The notes: generated from the letters alone by a model not told the origin. DNA of 64,000 nt from Yersinia frederiksenii ATCC 33641 (GCF_000754805.1 NZ_KN150731.1:558001-622000); one strand, 5' to 3'. Positions 1 to 9,852 are shown, numbered from the stretch's first letter. Numbers and translations: made by a program.

Positions 1-1195
1 ACATAATATCAGCCAATAATTGGCCTGAACCACAGGCCATCGTCCAGCCCAAAGTGCCGTGCCCGGTATTCAGATAGAGGTTCTTAATAGAGGTTCGCCC
101 GACGATGGGCGTGCCATCCGGCGTCATTGGGCGCAAACCGGTCCAGAATATGGCCTGGCTAATATTGCCCCCATGGGGATACAAATCTGTGACCACCATT
201 TCCAATGTTTCACGCCGTGCCTGTTCCAATTGGGTATTAAATCCGACAATTTCGGCCATACCGCCAACGCGGATGCGGTCGTCAAAGCGAGTAATTGCAA
301 TCTTGTAGGTTTCATCCAACACGGTAGAAAATGGGGCTGACGCCGGGTCAGTGATAGGGATAGTCAGTGAGTAGCCTTTGAGTGGATAAACGGGAATCGA
401 CACTAACCCGGCTAACAGCGCAGTTGAGTAAGCACCAAAAGCGACCACATAAGCATCTGCTTTTATGATGTCATCGCCACACAATACTCCCGCGATTTGA
501 TCACCATCCACCAGCAACTTATCCACCGAACAGTTAAAGATGAATTTGACTCCGGCGTGTTCCGCCATTTTTGCCAGCCGCTCGGTAAATAGCTGACAGT
601 CACCCGTTTCATCATTGGGGAGACGTAAACCACCCGTGAGTTTGTGTGCCACTTTGGCCAATGCCGGTTCGACAGTAGCCAGCTGATCAGCCGTCAGCAA
701 CGAATATGGCACCCCTGCATCATCCAATACCGCAATATCTTTCGCCGCATTATCAAATTGCTGTTCGGTACGGAACAGTTGCAGTGTGCCCCCCTGCCGG
801 CCCTCATACTGAATCCCCGTCTCTTCGCGCAGGTCTTTTAAACAATCGCGACTGTACTCCGCCAGCCGAACCATACGGCTTTTATTGGTCATATAGTGGG
901 AAGTGTCGCAGTTTCTCAACATCTGCCACATCCAGCGCAACTGGAATGCACTGCCATCCAGATGAATCGCCAGCGGGGCGTGGCGTTGAAACATCCATTT
1001 AATGGCCTTTAAGGGAACACCGGGCGCGGCCCAAGGGGCGGCATATCCGGGGGATATTTGGCCCGCATTAGCGGCACTGGTCTCTTGCGCGGGCCCCTCC
1101 TGGCGGTCAATGACGGTGACATCATGGCCATCTTTGGCTAAGTACCAGGCACTGGCGACACCCACTACACCACTTCCTAAAATGACAACGCGCAT
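1..1195 (-). CDS. dadA: D-amino acid dehydrogenase DadA (3' end cut by window edge)
   Basis: FAD-dependent membrane-associated dehydrogenase that oxidises D-alanine and other D-amino acids to 2-oxo acids and ammonia; in enterobacteria it acts with the racemase DadX in alanine catabolism. The start at 1195 gives an N-terminal Rossmann motif ([10 protein letters not shown], residues 3-12). About 398 of the usual 434 or so residues are visible, and the last ones seen ([12 protein letters not shown]) belong to the conserved C-terminal FAD-contact region. A GAGGA ribosome site sits about 5 nt before the ATG. It diverges from the SpoVR-family gene as in E. coli, and a CRP-like site lies 96 bp upstream. 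The missing C-terminus and any following dadX lie outside the window. Confidence 0.95.
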   Translation of the reverse strand, partial: MRVVILGSGVVGVASAWYLAKDGHDVTVIDRQEGPAQETSAANAGQISPGYAAPWAAPGVPLKAIKWMFQRHAPLAIHLDGSAFQLRWMWQMLRNCDTSHYMTNKSRMVRLAEYSRDCLKDLREETGIQYEGRQGGTLQLFRTEQQFDNAAKDIAVLDDAGVPYSLLTADQLATVEPALAKVAHKLTGGLRLPNDETGDCQLFTERLAKMAEHAGVKFIFNCSVDKLLVDGDQIAGVLCGDDIIKADAYVVAFGAYSTALLAGLVSIPVYPLKGYSLTIPITDPASAPFSTVLDETYKIAITRFDDRIRVGGMAEIVGFNTQLEQARRETLEMVVTDLYPHGGNISQAIFWTGLRPMTPDGTPIVGRTSIKNLYLNTGHGTLGWTMACGSGQLLADIM

Positions 1196-1661
1196 ATCAT
1201 CCTCACTCCAAAATCACATCAAAAGCATAATATTCTGTTGACATAAAATTAACCTAGCAGAAAAAACTATCCAACACATTAATTATAGACCGTGACTTGA
1301 TTCACAATTAATTTACAGTGCCGTGACTTTCTAATTCAATAGCGTCAGGAAAATAGCGATAAGATGCTATTTTTATGCGATTAAACAAAAAAAAGGCTGA
1401 GAAATTGGCTAAATATCCCTATTAACAGCACGAATAATTAGCATGTTGCAGAAGTTGATTTTATTGGTTTTATATTCCAGAAAATAAGCAAAATTACAGA
1501 ATAATAATCTAATAAAAACCCATTTAAGATTATCCGTTAGGACGATAAAAAATAATCTATATTGACATAAGGTCTTGCCATGCCTCAGTTTGTTTATATT
1601 GAGCTAGGATTATTGAAGTGACCAGTATTTTGCAGGGTTATAAAACCGTGAGGATGCGCTA
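1196..1661. other. dadA/ycgB divergent intergenic region
   Basis: AT-rich 466-bp control region between divergent dadA and the SpoVR-family gene. It holds one good CRP-like palindrome (1291-1306) and a possible 13-residue ORF (1580-1621, ATG preceded at 7 nt by TAAGG) on the strand of ycgB. I see no other gene and no terminator. Confidence 0.6.
1291..1306. promoter_or_regulatory. candidate CRP site upstream of dadA
   Basis: CGTGACTTGATTCACA matches the CRP consensus TGTGA-N6-TCACA at 9 of the 10 defined bases. It lies 96-111 bp upstream of the dadA start. Catabolite control of dadA by CRP is established in E. coli; its use here is inferred. Confidence 0.55.
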
Positions 1662-3197
1662 ATGACAACTTCAACACCGAAACACACCGCGCAAGATAAG
1701 CGCCTGACTGACGGCCCGGACTGGACATTTGAATTGTTACAGGTCTATCTGGATCAAATCGACCGGGTGGCAAAACATTACCGGCTTGATACCTATCCCC
1801 ATCAGATAGAGGTGATCACCTCAGAACAAATGATGGATGCCTATTCAAGTATCGGCATGCCAATCAACTATACCCATTGGTCTTTCGGTAAGAAATTTAT
1901 CGAAACCGAGCAAAAATATAAGCATGGTCAACAAGGACTGGCCTACGAGATTGTGATTAACTCCAATCCTTGCATTGCTTATTTAATGGAAGAAAACACC
2001 ATCACTATGCAAGCCTTAGTCATGGCTCACGCCTGCTATGGCCATAATTCCTTCTTTAAGAATAACTATTTATTCCGCGCGTGGACGGATGCCAGTTCCA
2101 TCGTGGATTATCTGCTGTTTGCTCGCCATTACATTAGTGAATGCGAAGAACGTTATGGTGTTGAAGAAGTCGAGCGCCTACTCGACTCTTGCCACGCACT
2201 GATGAATTATGGGGTGGATCGCTATAAACGCCCGCAAAAAATATCTTTAATTGAGGAAACTGCCCGCCAGAAAAGCCGTGAGGAGTATCTGCAAAGTCAG
2301 GTCAACTCTTTGTGGAAAACCTTACCACGTAAGGATCGGGGGGAAGTACAAGCTCAGGCTCAGCGCTATCCGAGTGAGCCACAAGAAAATCTGCTGTATT
2401 TCATGGAGAAAAATGCCCCACTGTTGGAATCATGGCAGCGGGAAGTGCTGCGCATTGTGCGCAAAGTTAGCCAGTATTTTTATCCACAGAAACAGACTCA
2501 AGTGATGAATGAAGGCTGGGCCACCTTCTGGCATTACACTATTTTGAACCATCTGTATGACGAGGGCCGAGTCACAGATAGGTTTATGATGGAGTTCTTG
2601 CACAGCCATACTAACGTGGTCTACCAGCCGCCGTACAACAGCCCTTATTACAATGGTATTAACCCCTATGCTCTGGGGTTTGCCATGTTCCAAGATATCA
2701 AGCGCATCTGCCAATTTCCAACTGAAGAGGACTATTACTGGTTCCCTGATATTGCCGGTAAAGATTGGTTGGATACCCTGCATTTTGCCATGCGCGACTT
2801 TAAGGATGAAAGCTTCATCAGCCAATTCTTATCACCGAAAGTGATGCGTGACTTCCGTCTCTTTACTGTGATGGATGATGATAAGAATAATTATCTGGAA
2901 ATTTCGGCCATTCATAACGAAGAGGGTTATCGCGCCATTCGTAATGAGTTGTCTGCTCAATATAATTTGAGCAACCATGAGCCAAACATTCAGGTCTGGA
3001 ATGTTGATTTGCGCGGTGACCGCTCTCTGACGCTACGCTATATTCCTCATGACCGGGCGCCACTGGATAAAAGTCGTCAGCAAGTGATGAAACATATTCA
3101 TCGGTTATGGGGGTTTGATATTCATATGGAACAACTGAATGCTGATGGCAGTATTGAATTGCTCGACAGCGTTCCGCCCAGGGCCAACAAACTCTAA
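1662..3197 (+). CDS. ycgB: SpoVR family protein (YcgB-like)
   Basis: Soluble 511-residue protein of the SpoVR family (PF04293), named for a Bacillus spore-cortex protein. In enterobacteria the family is linked to stationary phase and stress, and its biochemical activity is not settled. The family hallmark NEGWATFWHY begins at residue 283 and the length is typical. The ATG at 1662 follows GAGGATG at good spacing. Divergent from dadA, as in E. coli where ycgB and dadA are neighbours. A strong hairpin terminator follows at 3217-3241. No signal peptide or membrane segment is visible. Identification is firm; molecular function unknown. Confidence 0.93.
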   Translation: MTTSTPKHTAQDKRLTDGPDWTFELLQVYLDQIDRVAKHYRLDTYPHQIEVITSEQMMDAYSSIGMPINYTHWSFGKKFIETEQKYKHGQQGLAYEIVINSNPCIAYLMEENTITMQALVMAHACYGHNSFFKNNYLFRAWTDASSIVDYLLFARHYISECEERYGVEEVERLLDSCHALMNYGVDRYKRPQKISLIEETARQKSREEYLQSQVNSLWKTLPRKDRGEVQAQAQRYPSEPQENLLYFMEKNAPLLESWQREVLRIVRKVSQYFYPQKQTQVMNEGWATFWHYTILNHLYDEGRVTDRFMMEFLHSHTNVVYQPPYNSPYYNGINPYALGFAMFQDIKRICQFPTEEDYYWFPDIAGKDWLDTLHFAMRDFKDESFISQFLSPKVMRDFRLFTVMDDDKNNYLEISAIHNEEGYRAIRNELSAQYNLSNHEPNIQVWNVDLRGDRSLTLRYIPHDRAPLDKSRQQVMKHIHRLWGFDIHMEQLNADGSIELLDSVPPRANKL

Positions 3198-3216
3198 ACG
3201 CGATTAACAATCATGA

Positions 3217-3241
3217 AAAAGGGGCATCGAATGCCCCTTTT
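3217..3241. terminator. bidirectional terminator between ycgB and fadR
   Basis: AAAAGGGGCAT and ATGCCCCTTTT form an 11-bp stem around a CGA loop, with A and T tracts on both sides. It can serve both convergent genes. Confidence 0.85.
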
Positions 3242-3265
3242 GCTTTATTATTTTAACGCTATTAC

Positions 3266-3985
3266 CTAGCGGCGAGCTTCAGCCAAATCACTTGGCATGG
3301 TGCCCTGCATACTGTGCCAGATAGCGCCACTCTCTTTACCGTAGGTCCGCAAGCATTCTAATACCTGCTCGTGCCCTTTCTCATCGCACAATGTCGACAG
3401 TTTGCTATAAAACGTCAGTGCCAACTTACGCGCTTCAGGATTAGAGAAATAGTAACGCCCCACCCGGGTATAAAGCCCTTTCAGTCCATTGAGGATCAAG
3501 CCATAGATCGGATTACCTGAAGCAAACGCCAAACCACGGAAAATACCATAATCCAGAGCAGTAAAGGCCTCTGAATTATCATCAACCGTCTGGGCTTGTG
3601 CCAGAATTTCCTGGGCTTTTTCCGGATGATTACGAATAGCCGTCCGGACAAAGATGGTAGCGATATTGGTTCGAACAGCCAGTAAGTTGTCTATCAATTG
3701 TGGCACACTGTCATGGTCAAGCCGCGCCAGCGTTTCCAAGATATTAAGACCGGACGTCTCCCAAAAGTTGTTTACTTTCGTCGGTTTACCATGCTGAATA
3801 GTGAGCCAGCCATCGCGGGCTAGCCGTTGCAGCACTTCGCGCAATGTTGTGCGGGTAACTCCAATAAGCTCTGAAAGTTCACGTTCCGCGGGCAAAATAG
3901 TGCCTGGAGGGAAGCGATTATTCCAAATACTTTCAATAATATACTCTTCCGCGAAACCGGCAGGACTTTGCGCCTTTATAACCAT
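3266..3985 (-). CDS. fadR: fatty acid metabolism regulator FadR
   Basis: Acyl-CoA-responsive GntR-family regulator that represses fatty acid degradation genes and activates unsaturated fatty acid synthesis genes. Its 239 residues equal the E. coli length. Residues 1-75 form the winged helix, with the recognition segment [14 protein letters not shown] nearly identical to E. coli FadR, and the rest is the FadR C-terminal acyl-CoA-binding domain (PF07840). It is divergent from nhaB, the same arrangement as in E. coli. fadD, a classic FadR target, lies 13 kb away with a candidate operator at 17371-17387. Very sure. Confidence 0.98.
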   Translation of the reverse strand: MVIKAQSPAGFAEEYIIESIWNNRFPPGTILPAERELSELIGVTRTTLREVLQRLARDGWLTIQHGKPTKVNNFWETSGLNILETLARLDHDSVPQLIDNLLAVRTNIATIFVRTAIRNHPEKAQEILAQAQTVDDNSEAFTALDYGIFRGLAFASGNPIYGLILNGLKGLYTRVGRYYFSNPEARKLALTFYSKLSTLCDEKGHEQVLECLRTYGKESGAIWHSMQGTMPSDLAEARR

Positions 3986-4229
3986 ATTTTTTGACGTTCC
4001 GTAGCGATAAATATCAGCAATTTAGTGTGCTCATCATACCAGACGACTCTATTCTGACATAGCATCGGAGCAGAACAAATGGTGAAAGCAGTCATAAAGT
4101 TGCAAAAATTGCGCAGATAGAATGATGAGCAGATTATACGTGTTGCATTTAGACCAATAACGTAAAGTAAAATGTAACTTTGAGCAGCAATAGCATCATA
4201 ATAATTTATTAAGGAGACCATAAGCCACA

Positions 4230-5804
4230 ATGGATATGACCATTAGACAAGCCGTACTTAGGAATTTTCTTGGTAACTCACCAGATTGGTACAAACTGGC
4301 AATTATAGGGTTCCTCATCATTAACCCGTTGGTGTTTTTCTTCGTCAGCCCGTTTCTCGCCGGTTGGATGCTGGTGATAGAATTCATCTTTACACTGGCA
4401 ATGGCACTGAAATGTTATCCACTGCAACCCGGTGGTTTACTCGCCATTCAAGCCGTAGCTATCGGTATGACCAGCCCGCATCAAGTAGCCGAAGAGATTG
4501 CTAATAATCTGGAAGTCCTGTTGCTACTGGTGTTTATGGTAGCGGGCATCTACTTTATGAAGCAGCTATTATTATTCGTTTTTACCAAACTGCTACTCAA
4601 CATCCGTTCAAAGATTACGCTGTCATTAGCCTTCTGTGTGGCTTCTGCTTTTCTTTCCGCTTTCCTGGATGCCTTAACCGTTATCGCGGTAGTTATTAGT
4701 GTCTCTGTCGGTTTTTATACTATTTATCATCATGTTGCATCCAATCACTCGGATAAAGACATTAACGATGACAGTTGGATCGACAGTCAAGATAATCGCA
4801 AAACACTGGAGCAATTCCGAGCATTTCTGCGCAGCCTAATGATGCATGCAGGGGTGGGCACTGCACTGGGTGGCGTGATGACCATGGTGGGAGAACCGCA
4901 AAATCTGATTATCGCCAAAAGTGCAGGTTGGAATTTTGCGGATTTCTTTATCCGCATGTTGCCTGTCACTCTGCCGGTGCTGTGCTGCGGTTTATTGGTA
5001 TGCCTGTTGGTAGAACGTTTTAAACTGTTTGGCTATGGTACAGAGTTACCTGAGCGTGTCCGTCAGGTTTTAACTGATTACGACAAACAAGCCAGTGCAA
5101 AGCGAACCCGGCAGGAGAAAATGAAACTTCTGGTTCAGGCGCTGATTGGCGTGTGGCTGGTACTGGCGCTAGCATTCCATTTAGCCGAGGTAGGCTTGGT
5201 GGGGCTGTCGGTCATTATTCTTGCGACCTCTCTTTGCGGCATCACCAATGAACATGCACTGGGTAAAGCATTTCAGGAAGCATTGCCTTTCACTGCCCTG
5301 CTCACGGTCTTTTTCGCGGTGGTGGCAGTAATTATCGAGCAAAGTTTATTCACACCTATTATTCAGTTCGTTCTGCAATCTTCACCATCAGCTCAGTTAT
5401 CCCTGTTTTATCTGTTTAACGGTTTGCTATCGTCGGTATCAGATAATGTCTTTGTTGGCACGGTGTATATCAATGAGGCGCGCAATGCATTTGAGCATGG
5501 CATCATTTCACTCCAGCAATTTGAATTATTGGCTGTCGCCATTAATACCGGGACTAACTTGCCGTCAGTTGCCACACCAAATGGTCAAGCCGCATTCTTG
5601 TTCCTGCTGACCTCGGCACTCGCACCATTGATTCGCCTCTCATATGGCCGCATGGTGTATATGGCCCTGCCTTATACCATCGTGATGACAGTTGTGGGTC
5701 TGTTGGGTGTTGAGTATCTATTAGTTCCGGTGACAGAATGGATGATGCAAAGTGGCTGGATAAGTTTGCCTCACATAGCGACCGAGGTTAGCATCACACA
5801 CTGA
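4230..5804 (+). CDS. nhaB: Na+/H+ antiporter NhaB
   Basis: Electrogenic inner-membrane antiporter that exports Na+ in exchange for H+, supporting sodium tolerance and pH balance. The 524 residues are full length for the family and consist of many hydrophobic segments separated by short polar loops. A larger cytoplasmic-type loop of charged residues lies around residues 170-205. The ATG at 4230 follows AAGGAG at 4211-4216, slightly long spacing. Divergent from fadR across about 240 bp. Downstream is a weak CCCTCG/CGAGGG hairpin near 5841-5855 without a T-run, then dsbB, the usual enterobacterial neighbour. Confidence 0.97.
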   Translation: MDMTIRQAVLRNFLGNSPDWYKLAIIGFLIINPLVFFFVSPFLAGWMLVIEFIFTLAMALKCYPLQPGGLLAIQAVAIGMTSPHQVAEEIANNLEVLLLLVFMVAGIYFMKQLLLFVFTKLLLNIRSKITLSLAFCVASAFLSAFLDALTVIAVVISVSVGFYTIYHHVASNHSDKDINDDSWIDSQDNRKTLEQFRAFLRSLMMHAGVGTALGGVMTMVGEPQNLIIAKSAGWNFADFFIRMLPVTLPVLCCGLLVCLLVERFKLFGYGTELPERVRQVLTDYDKQASAKRTRQEKMKLLVQALIGVWLVLALAFHLAEVGLVGLSVIILATSLCGITNEHALGKAFQEALPFTALLTVFFAVVAVIIEQSLFTPIIQFVLQSSPSAQLSLFYLFNGLLSSVSDNVFVGTVYINEARNAFEHGIISLQQFELLAVAINTGTNLPSVATPNGQAAFLFLLTSALAPLIRLSYGRMVYMALPYTIVMTVVGLLGVEYLLVPVTEWMMQSGWISLPHIATEVSITH

Positions 5805-6087
5805 TTGCTTGCATTATTGTCTCTGCCAGCCCTACACTTTCCCTCGCCACGAGGGACAGTGCTATACCCATAGACATGAGTTTCAAATACTATGGGGTAG
5901 ACTTAAAAGGATTATGGGCTGGCAAAACAAACCAATATCTTACCCAAAGCAAAATTTATGTTCGTGGTAGTCGGTCATTCGCGAGAAATAACTGATTTTT
6001 GCCTAATTTTGCCTTTGGGTAGCTGGCAGCAAAGATGAATTGGTTTACACTGCCGGTACAATTGCTTACTGCATGGAAAATAAAGAT

Positions 6088-6618
6088 ATGTTGCAATTCC
6101 TTAACCGCTGCTCTAAAGGGCGCGGTGCTTGGCTATTACTGGCCCTGACTGCACTTGCATTAGAATTAGTTGCGCTCTATTTTCAACACGTGATGCTGCT
6201 GCAGCCTTGCGTGATGTGTATTTACGAACGCGCCGCATTATTCGGTATTCTTGGTGCAGCATTGCTGGGTGCTATTGCACCTAAATCACCTTTGCGTTAT
6301 CTGGCTATTTTCATCTGGATTTACAGCGCCTGGAAAGGGGTTCAGCTGGCCTGGACACATACCATGCTGCAACTGCATCCATCACCTTTCACCACCTGTG
6401 ATTTCTTTGTGAGCTTCCCCTCTTGGCTACCATTGGATAAATGGTTCCCGGCTATTTTTGTTGCCAGTGGCGATTGTGCGGTAAAGCAATGGGAATTCTT
6501 GAGCTTGGAAATGCCACAATGGTTAGTGGGTATTTTTGCGGTTTACCTGTTGGTGTCGCTATTAGTGCTGATAAGTCAGTTTGTTAAGCCGAAAAGACGC
6601 GATCTGTTTGGCCGATAG
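6088..6618 (+). CDS. dsbB: disulfide bond formation protein DsbB
   Basis: Inner-membrane quinone reductase that reoxidises periplasmic DsbA and passes electrons to ubiquinone or menaquinone. Four membrane spans are visible. The first periplasmic redox pair is CVMC at Cys41-Cys44, and the second pair is the Cys of TTCDFF (about residue 104) and of SGDC (about 130). The frame is open back to a TTG at 6040, but I chose the ATG at 6088 because it gives MLQFLN and 176 residues, matching E. coli exactly. It lies downstream of nhaB, as in E. coli, and is followed by a strong terminator. Confidence 0.97.
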   Translation: MLQFLNRCSKGRGAWLLLALTALALELVALYFQHVMLLQPCVMCIYERAALFGILGAALLGAIAPKSPLRYLAIFIWIYSAWKGVQLAWTHTMLQLHPSPFTTCDFFVSFPSWLPLDKWFPAIFVASGDCAVKQWEFLSLEMPQWLVGIFAVYLLVSLLVLISQFVKPKRRDLFGR

Positions 6619-6642
6619 TTTTCATACATATCTTTATCTGTT

Positions 6643-6673
6643 TAAGGCGCCCATAGAATGTGGCGCCTTTTTT
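6643..6673 (+). terminator. terminator after dsbB
   Basis: AAGGCGCC (6644-6651) pairs with GGCGCCTT (6662-6669), followed by a run of six T. Confidence 0.85.
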
Positions 6674-6764
6674 ATATACACTAACAGAGTGAAGCTATCA
6701 CACTGCTAGTGGTACTGACCCGCATGAGAAATAAGACAAATCAGCAATCTTTGACCTGATTCAT

Positions 6765-7568
6765 TTAACGAATAATTCCACGTGCAGAGCGGGAGAAAAA
6801 AGGCTTATAGGGGATTAATATTTGCCACTCTTTCGCCAAGGTCTCAATTTCTTCATTAACATCCGCGACCAATTTACCCGCATGATAAATAAGCTGATAA
6901 GCATTTTGGACAGCTTGCCCATCCCCCCAGTTTAGCCCATCTGCCTTGACGCCAATGGGTACAGCACGATTCCCTTCGGCAATAACATACGGAGGAATAT
7001 CCTGTACCACACAGGAACCTGTATTGACCAATGCATAAGTACCAATCACGCAAAATTGATGCACCGCACTTGCTGCCCCGATGACTGCAAAATCATCAAT
7101 CTCAACGTGCCCGGCTAATCCCACATTCGACGCCAATAAACAGTGGTTACCAATAATGCAATCATGACCAATATGGACGTGGCTCATCAGATTATTATCA
7201 TCACCAATATGGGTCACGCCGCCACCCTGCAAGGTACCGCGATGGATAGTGACATTCTGTTGAATCAAATTACGGCTGCCGATAACAACCTTAGTGGCCT
7301 CACCCTTATATTTAAGATCCTGATTAACCTCCCCAATGGAGGAGAACTGTCCAATATTATTGTCACATCCCAGCTCAGTAATACCATTAATCACGACATG
7401 TGATTTAAGTACTGTGCCAGAACCAATAGTGACTTGAGAACCAATGTAACAAAAGTGACCAATCTGTACATTCGCACCAATCACCGCGCCCTTCTCAATG
7501 ATTGCAGAAGCAGAAATTATTGCGGTGTTATCAATCAAGCTATTTAACTCTTCAGATGGAAGACTCAC
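6765..7568 (-). CDS. LpxA-like UDP-N-acyl-hexosamine acyltransferase paralogue (orphan)
   Basis: Left-handed beta-helix acyltransferase clearly homologous to LpxA (3-O-acylation of UDP-GlcNAc, first step of lipid A), with hexapeptide repeats over residues 12-200 and the LpxA C-terminal helices. It is alone, not in lpxD-fabZ-lpxA-lpxB, so it is probably a second copy. With an offset of +10 from E. coli, catalytic His125 is His135 (IGHDC) and His122, His144 and His160 are kept. However Asn198 is Lys, the Arg204-Arg205 pair is Trp-Gly with about five residues deleted after it, and the ruler Gly173 is Thr. Binding of a different sugar nucleotide or acyl chain, or loss of activity, is inferred. 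The start is a GTG with a weak ribosome site; a TTG ten codons in is possible. Confidence 0.85.
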   Translation of the reverse strand: MSLPSEELNSLIDNTAIISASAIIEKGAVIGANVQIGHFCYIGSQVTIGSGTVLKSHVVINGITELGCDNNIGQFSSIGEVNQDLKYKGEATKVVIGSRNLIQQNVTIHRGTLQGGGVTHIGDDNNLMSHVHIGHDCIIGNHCLLASNVGLAGHVEIDDFAVIGAASAVHQFCVIGTYALVNTGSCVVQDIPPYVIAEGNRAVPIGVKADGLNWGDGQAVQNAYQLIYHAGKLVADVNEEIETLAKEWQILIPYKPFFSRSARGIIR

Positions 7569-7681
7569 TTTACTACTTTGTGGGTAACTTCAGCATCGGC
7601 TAAGGATTAATCCATCCGTTGGTTTAATCAAATTTACTAATATAAAAAAGTGGCTGTCATTTTGTTTAGTTAGGCCCAGAT

Positions 7682-7918
7682 ACAAAAAACCCTGGCAAAA
7701 ACCAGGGTTTTAAAAGGGTGCCGGTGCTTTCCCGACCGTCATGTTATGGTGTAAGCGTTCATCGTACACTCCAACGTTACACAGCCTAAGCATGACTATT
7801 GCACAACAGAGAAACGCACTGGAAAACCACCCACTAAGCTTCTCTGTTAAGCATCTTTCTTTCGGCCATCTAACTGCGCGATGACCAAAAATATTGCTAT
7901 GCATTTACTTCATCGGAC
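7682..7918 (-). ncRNA. candidate leader RNA or small RNA before the LpxA-like gene
   Basis: Read leftward there is a promoter-like pair TTGATG (7951-7946), a 16-bp spacer and TATGAT (7929-7924). About 150 nt on is the ORF MNAYTIT (7762-7739) with GGAG 6 nt before its ATG, and then a strong intrinsic terminator. The terminator is 114 nt upstream of the LpxA-like start, so this could be an attenuated leader of that gene or a free-standing small RNA. It resembles no enterobacterial sRNA that I recall. Transcript limits are inferred. Confidence 0.35.
7684..7711 (-). terminator. intrinsic terminator upstream of the LpxA-like gene
   Basis: On the minus strand AAAACCCTGG pairs with CCAGGGTTTT around a TTTTTG loop, followed by further T. 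It is positioned between the candidate leader and the LpxA-like start codon. Confidence 0.75.
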
Positions 7919-8094
7919 TAATAATCATACAGCGTTATAATATTTCATCAAGATAAATTGAAAATTTTCTTCCACCGAGACTCTCTTTGGATTTTTTATT
8001 TCTCAACTTTTATGCGTAGAACTTTTTTGCTACGGGTCACATAATTAAAAAGGCCACCGTTAGGCAGCCTTAAGTGAATCCAGTTATCAAAGGG

Positions 8095-8451
8095 TTAAGC
8101 TTTGGTATGAGTGCAAATATATTGATTAGCTTGCTCACCATCGACAATAGCCAAACGAATTGGCAATGCCGAAATGTTAAGAGAAGCGATCACTTGCTCT
8201 TGGCTACTGGCCTTCTGGAAGATTAACGACTCACCCTGACCTTCTGGATTTACTTTCACAAATTGAAACACCGAGTTATCGATGGTCAATTGCTGATTTG
8301 GACCATCCAATACCGCGGTAAGGCTGGCGCCATCCTTCAATTCACACTCAAGGTTAATTAACGAAGCCCCTGCGGCCTGAACCTGGTGTGAAACACTACC
8401 TAAAGTAGCGGAGATGCCGATGATGACAGCGGCTAATGTTGAATATTTCAT
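8095..8451 (-). CDS. small exported protein of unknown function
   Basis: I do not recognise this 118-residue protein. It begins with a typical signal peptide: Lys2, a hydrophobic core, and a cleavage site likely after VQA near residue 26. The mature part would be about 90 residues, mostly short beta-like segments. It has one Cys in LECEL and one in YICTH near the C-terminus, suggesting a single periplasmic disulfide. The start codon lacks a clear ribosome site. It follows ycgN by 65 nt on the same strand and could be co-transcribed. No membrane anchor or lipobox is seen. Confidence 0.75.
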   Translation of the reverse strand: MKYSTLAAVIIGISATLGSVSHQVQAAGASLINLECELKDGASLTAVLDGPNQQLTIDNSVFQFVKVNPEGQGESLIFQKASSQEQVIASLNISALPIRLAIVDGEQANQYICTHTKA

Positions 8452-8516
8452 TTTTTAGGTTTCTTGGTTAAATTTCGGCGTAAGTCAGCCATATCGAGCT
8501 TATTCATAGATAAGAA

Positions 8517-8963
8517 CTATCTGGCCCACTGTGGTTTATTCAGAATGTGATCTTGCCAGTCAATGACTTCGCTCTCGCGAACCGCAATATGACGCACTGA
8601 AATTCGTTCACCATGCATCGCAGATTTTGACCCGGTTAACAGTGGATGCCAGCTTGGTAAATCATGGCCCTCACCAATTAAACGATAGGCACATGTTGGT
8701 GGCAGCCAATCAAAAGTGACCAGATTTTCGCGCGTTAACTTGATGCAATCTTCTTCTAATTCAAAGCGACGCTCATAGTTACGGCATTGACAGGTTTTAA
8801 TATTGAGCTGATCACAGGCCACATTGGTGAAATAGATTTCATCAGTGTCCTCATCAATCAATTTATTTAAACAGCATTGACCGCATCCGTCACACAGCGA
8901 TTCCCATTCACTATCTGACATCTCAGCGAGTGTTTTTTGTTGCCAAAAAGGACGTTGTGACAT
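8517..8963 (-). CDS. ycgN: YcgN family cysteine-cluster protein
   Basis: A 148-residue cytoplasmic protein of the UPF0260/CxxCxxCC family (PF03692), predicted to bind zinc or an iron-sulfur cluster; its activity is not established. The cluster motif is CDGCGQCC with Cys24, 27, 30 and 31, and further Cys pairs follow in KTCQC and in EEDC. Length and sequence fit E. coli YcgN. Start chosen at MSQRPFW. It follows ycgM by 131 nt on the same strand; ycgL, ycgM and ycgN cluster beside min in E. coli as here. Confidence 0.92.
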   Translation of the reverse strand: MSQRPFWQQKTLAEMSDSEWESLCDGCGQCCLNKLIDEDTDEIYFTNVACDQLNIKTCQCRNYERRFELEEDCIKLTRENLVTFDWLPPTCAYRLIGEGHDLPSWHPLLTGSKSAMHGERISVRHIAVRESEVIDWQDHILNKPQWAR

Positions 8964-9094
8964 ATCTGTATCCGGTGTAGTTGATGAGCATGCAGCTAAT
9001 GGGCATATAGCTAAATAAGCGGGTCGTTATAGACGTTTTGGCTATCAGATGCAAGTTTTGCCGCCCATCCAAGTGGACAAACGGCACTGTTTTC

Positions 9095-9751
9095 TTAGAT
9101 TATGCGGGTGTTTAACGTTTTACCATTTAGCATAATTTTAAGCATATCGCCTGATTTCATCGGCCCGACACCCTGTGGCGTTCCTGTCAGCACCACATCG
9201 CCCGCACGTAATGTAAAGAAGCGGCTGATATAGCTTATCAATGGAATGATCGGGGTAATCATGTCGCGAGTGTTACCCTGCTGGCGGATTTCATCATTAA
9301 TGGTCAGGGACAAATCAGCATTTTGTGCATCGCCAAATTCAGCCACCGGTATAAAACCGGAAATGGGGCACGATCCATCAAATGCCTTGGATTTCTCCCA
9401 CGGTTGCCCCGCTTTTTTCAAGCCTGATTGTAGTTCACGCAGCGTTAAATCCAATGCCACACCATAACCGGCAATAGCACGCGCCACTCTATCTTCATTG
9501 GCTTGTTTTAACGGCGTACCGATCAAGACCGCTAATTCCACTTCATGATGTACCGCACCGAAATCTTTCGGAATAGAGACCGGCTGGCGAATATCGCATA
9601 ATGCCGTTTCAGGTTTGATAAACAGCACCGGTTCAGCTGAGGCTGTACTCCCCATTTCTTTAATATGTTCGGCATAGTTGCTGCCGACACAAACCACTTT
9701 ACTTACTGGAAAATCCAGCAAAGACCCTTGCCAGTCTCTATGTTGGTACAT
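9095..9751 (-). CDS. ycgM: fumarylacetoacetate hydrolase family protein YcgM
   Basis: A 218-residue enzyme of the FAH superfamily (PF01557), related to FAHD1-type acylpyruvases and oxaloacetate decarboxylases. These cleave 2,4-dioxo acids using a divalent metal held by two Glu and one Asp. The expected ligands are visible: the Glu pair in HHEVELAVLIG (about residues 69-71) and the Asp in VALDLTLRE (about residue 100). TGTPQGVGP near residue 190 is the conserved C-terminal active-site loop. The exact substrate cannot be read from sequence. Same strand as the lytic transglycosylase and ycgN. Confidence 0.92.
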   Translation of the reverse strand: MYQHRDWQGSLLDFPVSKVVCVGSNYAEHIKEMGSTASAEPVLFIKPETALCDIRQPVSIPKDFGAVHHEVELAVLIGTPLKQANEDRVARAIAGYGVALDLTLRELQSGLKKAGQPWEKSKAFDGSCPISGFIPVAEFGDAQNADLSLTINDEIRQQGNTRDMITPIIPLISYISRFFTLRAGDVVLTGTPQGVGPMKSGDMLKIMLNGKTLNTRII

Positions 9752-9852
9752 ACTGCCTCTCCTGAATTCACATCCTGATAGACACTACACCGCGGCTATT
9801 TAACCGGGGTATACAACAACTATTTAATCATAGATATTATTAGCCACAAACA

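Larger units (their letters stand above)
7569..8094. other. intergenic region upstream of the LpxA-like gene
   Basis: A 526-bp stretch between two leftward genes. It contains a possible leftward promoter, a seven-codon ORF and an intrinsic terminator, listed separately as a candidate leader or small RNA. The part 7960-8094 is AT-rich with no recognisable gene. Confidence 0.5.

Noticed and set aside
7621-7637. GGTTTAATCAAATTTA as a PhoP box before the LpxA-like gene
   Set aside because: The second half is not a TGTTTA-type repeat at the required 5-bp spacing.
7710-7904. 64-codon leftward open frame upstream of the LpxA-like gene
   Set aside because: It overlaps the candidate leader RNA and runs into its terminator. 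It has an unusual residue mix and no convincing ribosome site, and the 7-codon frame MNAYTIT in the same stretch has the better start signal.
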